From an uncultured Bacteroidales bacterium (GTDB taxonomy: Bacteria; Bacteroidota; Bacteroidia; Bacteroidales; WCHB1-69): a stretch of DNA of 7,243 bases. This document shows positions 1 to 4,618 of this stretch, piece by piece; within the stretch, counting starts at the first letter, position 1; each line of letters begins with the position of its first letter. Position numbers and translations under genes: made by a program. The notes under the pieces are model-generated. The model did no database searches. It had not been told where the DNA came from and saw only the letters and a list, made by a program, of their open reading frames with translations. The stretch spans positions 1-7,243 of the forward strand of contig ONXT01000247.1 in assembly GCA_900321845.1 (NCBI GenBank), in the 5' to 3' direction.

Positions 1-495
1 GCACGCGGTTTCGCCTACGGGAAATTGTGCGACTTGTTTTTCCTGCATGGCGGATACGGTTATCAGCGCACCATTCACCAGAAGCCCTATTGGGGCGGCG
101 TTCGCATCCGATACACTTTGTCGGGCGGGCTCTCCTTGGGGCTGGCGATGCCGGTCTATCTGAACATCGCCACCTACGACTACACCGGCCTGATGGACGG
201 GAAGCGGGTGGAACGTTACGACCCCGACAAGCACAAGATAGAGGACATCATTGGCCGAGCGTCATTCTTCCAGGGCATCGGCAAGACCTCGCTGCATCCA
301 GGGTTTTATTTCAAAACCGGTTTCTTATTCGACTTCAGCAAAGACGAATACACCATTCACGCGCTGGAAATCGGCGCCACGGTCGATATGGTGTTCCCGT
401 TCGTCCAGCAGATGGCTTTTGTGAAAGCAAAGCCTTGTTTCATAGGAGCTTACATCGCGTATAATTTTGGGAAGAGAAAGGGGAATCACGAGTAA
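1..495 (+). CDS. Outer-membrane beta-barrel-like protein, 5' end missing
   Basis: The reading frame is open from base 1 and ends at the TAA at 493-495, so this is the C-terminal 164 residues of a longer protein; the TTG at 25 is internal and is not taken as a start. What is seen: alternating polar/hydrophobic stretches rich in aromatic and Gly residues (YWGGVRIRYT, GLSLGLAMPVYLNI, HPGFYFKTGFLFDFS, HALEIGATVDMVFPF) and a final strand FIGAYIAYNFGKR close to the C-terminus. This pattern of amphipathic strands with a last aromatic strand ending in NFGK is typical of Bacteroidota outer-membrane beta-barrel proteins of unknown function. I infer an outer-membrane location; the signal peptide would lie upstream of the window. 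No substrate can be suggested. The next gene starts on the last base of its stop codon, so the two are probably translated together. A periplasmic beta-rich protein is the main alternative. Confidence 0.6.
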   Translation, partial: ARGFAYGKLCDLFFLHGGYGYQRTIHQKPYWGGVRIRYTLSGGLSLGLAMPVYLNIATYDYTGLMDGKRVERYDPDKHKIEDIIGRASFFQGIGKTSLHPGFYFKTGFLFDFSKDEYTIHALEIGATVDMVFPFVQQMAFVKAKPCFIGAYIAYNFGKRKGNHE

Positions 496-1148
496 TGCTG
501 ACATCCATCTTATTTAAGGCTATTCCTTTCGGCTTGGCGATTGCCATTTCACCCGGCGCCGCCTTTTTCGGCATCATCCAGACCAGCCTCTCAAAGGGAT
601 TCAAGCCAGGCATTCTGTTCGCCATCGGCATTGCGATGAGCGACATGTTGTTCATTGCGCTTTGCTTGTGGGGGCTTTCCGGCGTGATGGAAAACGAGAT
701 GGCTCGCAAAATTTTCAGCATCGTGGGCGGAGTCGTCCTGATTGCCTACGGCATTTACACGTTTTTCAGCAAACGCGCCCACGTGAGCGAGAAGCAAAAA
801 AAGCAGGTGCTGGCCACCGAAAAGGCGGAAGAAGGGTTGAAAACGACGAGCGTCCTCCGCACGATTTCCAAGGGATTCCTGTTCAACTTCATCAATCCTG
901 GCGCATGGGTGCTTTGGTTAGGCATCATGCCCGTGAGCGGAAAGACGCTGAAAGAGCAAATCCTATTCTTCACAGCCATCCTCTGCACTATTTTTTGCAT
1001 TGATCTGCTCAAGAGCTTTTTCTCTGGCAAGATAAAAAACGCCATCACACCACACATCTTTTTCATCATCAACCGCATCATCGGCGTGGTGTTCTGCGTC
1101 ATCGGCATCTATATGATTGTCAGAGTGTTCGGAAGCGGACTTCATTAA
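495..1148 (+). CDS. LysE/RhtB-family amino-acid exporter-like membrane protein
   Basis: A 217-residue inner-membrane protein of the LysE/RhtB translocator family, which exports amino acids or similar small metabolites by proton exchange. About six membrane segments are visible: residues 8-30, 38-63, 73-92, 127-145, 155-177 and 188-211. The N-terminal family signature is clear: SPGAAFFGIIQTSLSKG (19-35) followed by GILFAIGIAMSD (39-50), matching the usual PGP-x-(10-15)-G-x(3)-G-x(3)-GD-like pattern. A second conserved spot, FNFINPGAW (130-138), opens the fourth helix. A charged Lys/Glu-rich cytoplasmic loop sits at 93-118. Length is normal for the family. The ATG at 495 shares one base with the preceding TAA (TAATG), implying translational coupling. 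The substrate cannot be predicted; specificity within this family is poorly tied to sequence. No promoter of its own is visible. Confidence 0.85.
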   Translation: MLTSILFKAIPFGLAIAISPGAAFFGIIQTSLSKGFKPGILFAIGIAMSDMLFIALCLWGLSGVMENEMARKIFSIVGGVVLIAYGIYTFFSKRAHVSEKQKKQVLATEKAEEGLKTTSVLRTISKGFLFNFINPGAWVLWLGIMPVSGKTLKEQILFFTAILCTIFCIDLLKSFFSGKIKNAITPHIFFIINRIIGVVFCVIGIYMIVRVFGSGLH

Positions 1149-1204
1149 AAACGAGGTTGTCCCAACAAAGTTCCTGATCTACTTATCCCCCCAATCGTTA
1201 AGAC

Positions 1205-1235
1205 AAAAAAAAGCGCCAAATAAACATTTGACGCT
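1205..1235 (-). terminator. Rho-independent terminator of the four-helix-bundle gene
   Basis: Positions 1212-1235 form a hairpin with 10 paired positions and a 4-base loop (arms 1212-1221 and 1226-1235). Read on the minus strand the single irregular pair (1216/1231) is a U-G wobble and the stem is followed directly by eight U residues (A-run 1205-1212 on the plus strand). It lies 24 bases after the stop of the minus-strand gene. On the plus strand the pair is a C/A mismatch and no U-tract follows, so it should work mainly for the minus-strand gene, though it might also slow transcription coming from the convergent exporter gene. Confidence 0.85.
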
Positions 1236-1258
1236 CATTGTAAATTTATGATTTTCAA

Positions 1259-1693
1259 TTAGATCATCATATTCGGCATTTCTTCCGGCTCGGAATCTTC
1301 GTCGTGGAGGTTGCTGGTGCGTTGAAGGGAGGCGACAAGCGAACCAATCATCTTGGTCAATTCCATCAATTGATTTCTGGAATACTCCTTGTCATTTTCG
1401 TCCATCACACCCAGGCGGGAAGCGATTTCAGTGTAAACGACACATTCTCTAACGGAGCTTTTAGCCATTTTCAGATAATAGACGAATTGGGCTTTGTTGC
1501 GAGCCGAACCCTCAGCGATGTTCAGCGCGATGGACTGGGCGGATTTTAAGAAAGCCTCGCCGACGCTTTCGCAGCAGGTTTCAGGGAACTTTGGGGTTAC
1601 AGAATGCACCCAATTGATATAATCAAGTGCCTTGGCATAGATACGCAAGTCTTCAAATCTAAAGAAACTTACATTGTTTTCTTGTTCGTTCAT
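1259..1693 (-). CDS. Four-helix-bundle protein, 23S rRNA intervening-sequence protein family
   Basis: A 144-residue protein of the family named after proteins encoded inside 23S rRNA intervening sequences (TIGR02436/PF05635-type). Seen: the N-terminal FEDLRIYAKALD (13-24), matching the usual F-x-D-L-x-x-x-x-x-A, and the central signature SIALNIAEGSARNK (54-67) followed by FVYYLKMAKSSVRECV (70-85) and an E-x-A-x-x-LG turn (89-95). Four helices are likely at about 13-33, 41-63, 66-93 and 101-124, followed by an acidic tail (131-138, DEDSEPEE). Family members form small helical bundles, often pentamers, and are thought to bind nucleic acid; the related Avd proteins serve diversity-generating retroelements. 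No rRNA, reverse transcriptase or variable repeat is near, so this is a stand-alone copy. It has its own promoter and terminator. Its physiological role is unknown. Confidence 0.85.
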   Translation of the reverse strand: MNEQENNVSFFRFEDLRIYAKALDYINWVHSVTPKFPETCCESVGEAFLKSAQSIALNIAEGSARNKAQFVYYLKMAKSSVRECVVYTEIASRLGVMDENDKEYSRNQLMELTKMIGSLVASLQRTSNLHDEDSEPEEMPNMMI

Positions 1694-1722
1694 AATGTAC
1701 TTGGTTAGTTAGAATTTGGCTG

Positions 1723-1753
1723 CAAATATAGTTGATTTTTTTAAAACCGCACA
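1723..1753 (-). promoter_or_regulatory. Bacteroidota-type promoter for the four-helix-bundle gene
   Basis: On the minus strand a perfect TAnnTTTG -7 box (TATATTTG, 1723-1730) is preceded, after exactly 19 bases, by TGTG (1750-1753), a 3-of-4 match to the TTTG -33 element. Transcription would begin near 1716, leaving a leader of roughly 20-25 bases before the ATG at 1693. No Shine-Dalgarno sequence is present, as is usual in this phylum. Confidence 0.7.
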
Positions 1754-1772
1754 TTTTCACGACAAAATATTA

Positions 1773-1804
1773 ATTATTTTTAGCATTTCAAGCATTATTT
1801 TTAG
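1773..1804. repeat. 11-bp direct repeat, 21-bp period
   Basis: ATTATTTTTAG occurs at 1773-1783 and again at 1794-1804, start to start 21 bp, which is about two helical turns. It lies 20-50 bp upstream of the -33 element of the four-helix-bundle gene. The bases are of low complexity, so chance is possible. Confidence 0.45.
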
Positions 1805-1815
1805 AAGAATAATGC
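1792..1815. repeat. 8-bp perfect inverted repeat
   Basis: GCATTATT at 1792-1799 is mirrored by AATAATGC at 1808-1815 with an 8-base spacer. It overlaps the second copy of the ATTATTTTTAG direct repeat. Neither strand has a U-tract right after it, so it is a poor terminator; its place about 40 bp upstream of the -33 box makes an operator possible but unproven. Confidence 0.5.
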
Positions 1816-1847
1816 AGAATCAGTTGCAAAATAAATGTAAATAATTA

Positions 1848-1869
1848 GATAAAAGCATGCAGTTTTATC
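1848..1869. repeat. 7-bp perfect inverted repeat, possible weak terminator of the psd-GT operon
   Basis: GATAAAA (1848-1854) and TTTTATC (1863-1869) are exact inverse copies around an 8-base spacer that contains GCATGC. On the minus strand it lies about 32 bases past the glycosyltransferase stop codon and is followed by a T-rich stretch. The stem is AT-rich and therefore weak as a terminator; a protein-binding site is the other option. Confidence 0.45.
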
Positions 1870-1884
1870 ATAAAAATTTGTCAA

Positions 1885-1914
1885 GGGGAAAATAGTATCA
1901 CTACCATCGTCCCC
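1885..1914 (-). terminator. Candidate 3'-end hairpin overlapping the glycosyltransferase stop
   Basis: On the minus strand GGGG (1911-1914) can close on CCCC (1885-1888), and the inside folds again as TAGT-GAT-ACTA (extended by two G-U pairs). The stop codon (1901-1903) lies within the stem, and a T-rich stretch follows after five bases. It could stabilise the 3' end or help end the operon transcript, but the internal loop and delayed T-tract make it a weak call. Confidence 0.3.
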
Positions 1915-3877
1915 AAAACCTGCGACCACGCCACAAAATTGTCATATCGGTCTGAAAGCTGTAATTCCGGCTGTACATCACATTGGCTTTGTGAACGATT
2001 TCCTCATTGGTGTCAACAAGCGTAAGGGCATCGGTCGGGAAAAGGACACCCTGCTTGATTGGGGGAAGTTTCCCGCTTTCATTCGTTGGCTGATAGCCCA
2101 CCCAGCTTTTCTTGCCCGCCATAACCGCAAAGATATTTCTCAGGAATCCGCCTTTGTCCGAAGGGAACCAAATATCCGCCCAAATAAAAAGCAACAAGAT
2201 GAGTGAGGTGAAAATATCAAAGGCTCGCTTTTTCAACTTGTTGTCTTTCAAAGTGATCAAATGAATCGGAACAGAATACACATCGTCGGAGGTGTCGATG
2301 GCACTGCTGCCGATGATGGAAGAGCTGTCGGGCGAGGCGATTTTAAACTCCACCTGCATATCCTGAAGCAGCCCCATCTGCTCAATAATTTGATCGGAGG
2401 TCAGCGCCGCGGAACAGAAAATCACCTCATTCATACGGTAAATGCTCAGAATGTCCTTCATTTGCGAAAGCGTGCCGAGGCGTTCATAAGTCTTCTTGTC
2501 GGAAGCTCCGCACTCTTCCGGGGAGACGCCGATCAAGCCGATATATTCGCAGTTAGGACTGAGCATCTGCACAAGCGAGGCCACCCGTTCCGCCTCGCTC
2601 GCATTTCCAACGATAGCGATTCTGCGCTTTGTCTTCCCGCCGAACATATAGCTGCGGATGTTGAACTTGTGCATGAGATAGCGGATGAGATTCAGTGCAA
2701 TGACAGTCCAACCGGCTCCGAGGAGGGTGACGGCGCGTGAGAAACGCGCGGATTCCGGAAGCAAGGCATAAATCAGCAGAATGCAGACCGTGCCGATGAT
2801 GATGCCGCGATTGGTTTTGCGCGCCTGCACTGGAGCCCGATAGCCACCGCAGAATGCAACAGACATGAGCCATACAATTATATATATAGGTATGACGAGG
2901 TAAAAATAGATGTCGGGAAAGGCGCTTTGTCGTGTGGCAAGCACAGAGCTGTCCCAGTACTTCGCGATACAGAAAATGCCGAGGTAGCAGAGGACGAAAT
3001 CGCACAGCGGCAAGAGGATGGCAGCGAAGACACGCAGAAGAATGTCCAGTCCAGCGCGGAACCAGATCGCGAAATTGATCATGAAATTGAAGATGCCCGC
3101 GTTTTTATGCGAAAAATGCTTTTGCGCGAAAATCTGCATGGCACGGTAAAACACGACCACATAGTTCACGCTGCTCTTTTTCGTGCTCTCGCCTTTGTAA
3201 TGGATGATGCGCGTTTGGGGGAAGTAATAATTCTTGTAGCCACCCTGTGTGATACGGTACGACAAATCAATATCCTCACCATACATGAAATAATCCTCGT
3301 CTAAAAGTCCGACCTCGTCGAGGGCTTTCCTACGCAGAAGCATGAAAGCGCCGGAGAGGACATCCACCGGGTTGATTTCGTCTTTGTCAAGATAAGTGAG
3401 GTGGTAGGAGCCGAACTTCCGGGATTTCGGGAACAGTTTTGAGAGGCCGAAAATCTTGTAGAAAGCCACGCTGGGAAGCGGAAGTCCGCGTTTGGACTCC
3501 GGGAGGAACTCCCCTTTTCCGTTCACCATTTTAACACCGAGTCCGCCTCCGTCGGGATGTGCATCCATGAACTCGAGACACTTGGAAAAGGTGTCGCTCT
3601 CCACCAACGTGTCGGGGTTAAGCAAGAGCACATATTCCCCCGTTGACTGGCGGATGGCCTGGTTGTTGGCGCGAGCAAACCCGACATTTTCCTGATTCGC
3701 AATCAGTTTCACTTGTGGAAACTTCTCCTTCAACATCTTCAGCGAGCCGTCCACAGAATGATTGTCAACGACCCACACCTCTCCTTCAATGCCGTCTAAA
3801 GCAATGAAAACAGAGCGAAGGCATTGTTCGAGGAAGTGCTCAACATTGTAATTGACGATGACGATGCTGAGTTTCAT
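1901..3877 (-). CDS. GT2 glycosyltransferase fused to a polytopic sugar-transferase-like module
   Basis: A 658-residue membrane protein. Residues 1-240 are a complete family-2 (GT-A fold) glycosyltransferase of the rhamnosyltransferase-like type: SIVIVNYN (4-11), VVDNHSVDGS (36-45), LLLNPDT (84-90, the metal/nucleotide-binding region), DVLSGAFMLLRR (172-183) and the ED-containing YGEDIDLSYR (199-208). Four membrane helices follow at about 283-305, 322-343, 358-374 and 381-403, then a Rossmann-like domain starting RIAIVGNASEAERV (419-432). The end (545-658) resembles WcaJ/WbaP-type phosphoglycosyl transferases: KKRAFDIFTSLILLL (549-563), AGKKSWVGYQP (587-597), PPIKQGVL (605-612) and YSFQTDMTILWRG (639-651). 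The stretch between about 571 and 584, where such enzymes carry roughly a hundred residues with the catalytic Asp-Glu pair, is missing. I infer active sugar transfer by the GT2 part, probably onto a lipid-linked or surface glycan, and a non-catalytic tail. Its ATG lies three bases after the psd stop, so it is co-transcribed with psd. Confidence 0.85.
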   Translation of the reverse strand: MKLSIVIVNYNVEHFLEQCLRSVFIALDGIEGEVWVVDNHSVDGSLKMLKEKFPQVKLIANQENVGFARANNQAIRQSTGEYVLLLNPDTLVESDTFSKCLEFMDAHPDGGGLGVKMVNGKGEFLPESKRGLPLPSVAFYKIFGLSKLFPKSRKFGSYHLTYLDKDEINPVDVLSGAFMLLRRKALDEVGLLDEDYFMYGEDIDLSYRITQGGYKNYYFPQTRIIHYKGESTKKSSVNYVVVFYRAMQIFAQKHFSHKNAGIFNFMINFAIWFRAGLDILLRVFAAILLPLCDFVLCYLGIFCIAKYWDSSVLATRQSAFPDIYFYLVIPIYIIVWLMSVAFCGGYRAPVQARKTNRGIIIGTVCILLIYALLPESARFSRAVTLLGAGWTVIALNLIRYLMHKFNIRSYMFGGKTKRRIAIVGNASEAERVASLVQMLSPNCEYIGLIGVSPEECGASDKKTYERLGTLSQMKDILSIYRMNEVIFCSAALTSDQIIEQMGLLQDMQVEFKIASPDSSSIIGSSAIDTSDDVYSVPIHLITLKDNKLKKRAFDIFTSLILLLFIWADIWFPSDKGGFLRNIFAVMAGKKSWVGYQPTNESGKLPPIKQGVLFPTDALTLVDTNEEIVHKANVMYSRNYSFQTDMTILWRGRRFWGRW

Positions 3878-3880
3878 TAC

Positions 3881-4546
3881 TTAGTAGGGCTTAAAATAGG
3901 CCAGGACGGTCTTTTGCGTACGCACCGGATCGCCCAATTTGACATTCACCTCAGCATCCAACGGCAGAAAGACATCCACGCGGGAGCCGAAACGGATCAT
4001 CCCCATCTCATCACCCTGTCTCACTTTGTCGCCGACTTTGGGATAAGAGATGATACGCCGCGCAACGAAACCCGCAATCTGGCGGAAGAGGACACTTCCG
4101 TTCTCGTCATTGCGCACGACTACCGTATTATGCTCATTATCAAGGGATGATTTGGGCAGATGGGCGATAAAATACTTGCCAGGATGATACGCCACGTATT
4201 CCACCTCCCCATTTATTGGATAAAAATTGACATGCACATTATGCACCGACATAAAGATGGAGATTTTTATGCGCTTGTCCTTGAAATACTCATGTTCAAC
4301 GGCCTCCTCGATCAGGATAACAGTCCCGTCAGCCGGCGAAAGCACCGCATTGTCTAAACGATTCACATGACGGTTGGGGACACGGAAGAAACGAATCAAC
4401 ATTGTAAAAGGAATCAGTAACGCAATAACCACCAAGATATTCACCCAAATCGGCAAATCGGTGAAATAGAAGAAAAGCGTCACGCACAATGCGAAAAGCA
4501 GGATGTCAATTAATACCGGGATCCTTCCCTCTTTATGTAATCTCAT
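3881..4546 (-). CDS. psd: Phosphatidylserine decarboxylase proenzyme, short (PSD-A-like) type
   Basis: Makes phosphatidylethanolamine by decarboxylating phosphatidylserine at the inner membrane. The ATG at 4546 gives 221 residues, the usual length of the short Bacteroidota form, and begins MRLHKEGRIPVL like its relatives. The open frame runs back to an ATG at 4615, but that extension contains the promoter boxes and would start upstream of the likely transcript, so I reject it. Seen (numbering from 4546): two membrane helices at about 9-32 and 33-54, SPADGT (70-75), HNVHVNFYP (102-110), the RQIAGFVARRI block (155-165), and FGSR (186-189), where G187-S188 is the self-cleavage site that makes the pyruvoyl group on the small subunit. 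All expected catalytic elements are present. It is the first gene of a two-gene operon with the fused glycosyltransferase. The phosphatidylserine synthase gene often found beside psd is not in the window. Confidence 0.93.
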   Translation of the reverse strand: MRLHKEGRIPVLIDILLFALCVTLFFYFTDLPIWVNILVVIALLIPFTMLIRFFRVPNRHVNRLDNAVLSPADGTVILIEEAVEHEYFKDKRIKISIFMSVHNVHVNFYPINGEVEYVAYHPGKYFIAHLPKSSLDNEHNTVVVRNDENGSVLFRQIAGFVARRIISYPKVGDKVRQGDEMGMIRFGSRVDVFLPLDAEVNVKLGDPVRTQKTVLAYFKPY

Positions 4547-4566
4547 TATTATCGAAAAATAGATTG

Positions 4567-4597
4567 CAAAAATACAAAAAAATATCAGACAATCACA
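4567..4597 (-). promoter_or_regulatory. psd: Bacteroidota-type promoter for the psd-glycosyltransferase operon
   Basis: Minus strand: TATTTTTG (4567-4574) fits the TAnnTTTG -7 box, and TGTG (4594-4597) sits exactly 19 bases upstream as a 3-of-4 match to the -33 TTTG. Transcription would start near 4560, about 14 bases before the ATG at 4546. The site lies in the 72-base gap after the T9SS cargo gene, so psd need not depend on read-through. Confidence 0.65.
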
Positions 4598-4618
4598 TTC
4601 CGGATGGATCTGCAATTA

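Noticed and set aside
1150..1199. AACGA/TCGTT inverted pair downstream of the exporter gene
   Set aside because: Five base pairs around a 40-base loop with no U-tract; not convincing as a terminator.
2261..2740. Plus-strand open frame of 159 residues opposite the glycosyltransferase
   Set aside because: It is antisense to well-supported coding sequence, has no start signals and its translation is rich in His, Arg and Asp as expected of a shadow frame.
2553..3005. Minus-strand open frame of 150 residues in another frame of the glycosyltransferase
   Set aside because: The overlapping frame keeps the membrane helices and Rossmann motif without interruption, so there is no frameshift or nested gene.
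4586..4612. Possible terminator after the T9SS cargo gene (CAGA/TCTG stem followed by T-run on the minus strand)
   Set aside because: Only four base pairs with a very long loop, and the T-run is better explained as part of the psd promoter region.
4547..4615. N-terminal extension of psd from the ATG at 4615
   Set aside because: It contains the promoter elements and its residues do not look like the start of this enzyme family; the ATG at 4546 gives the usual length and start.
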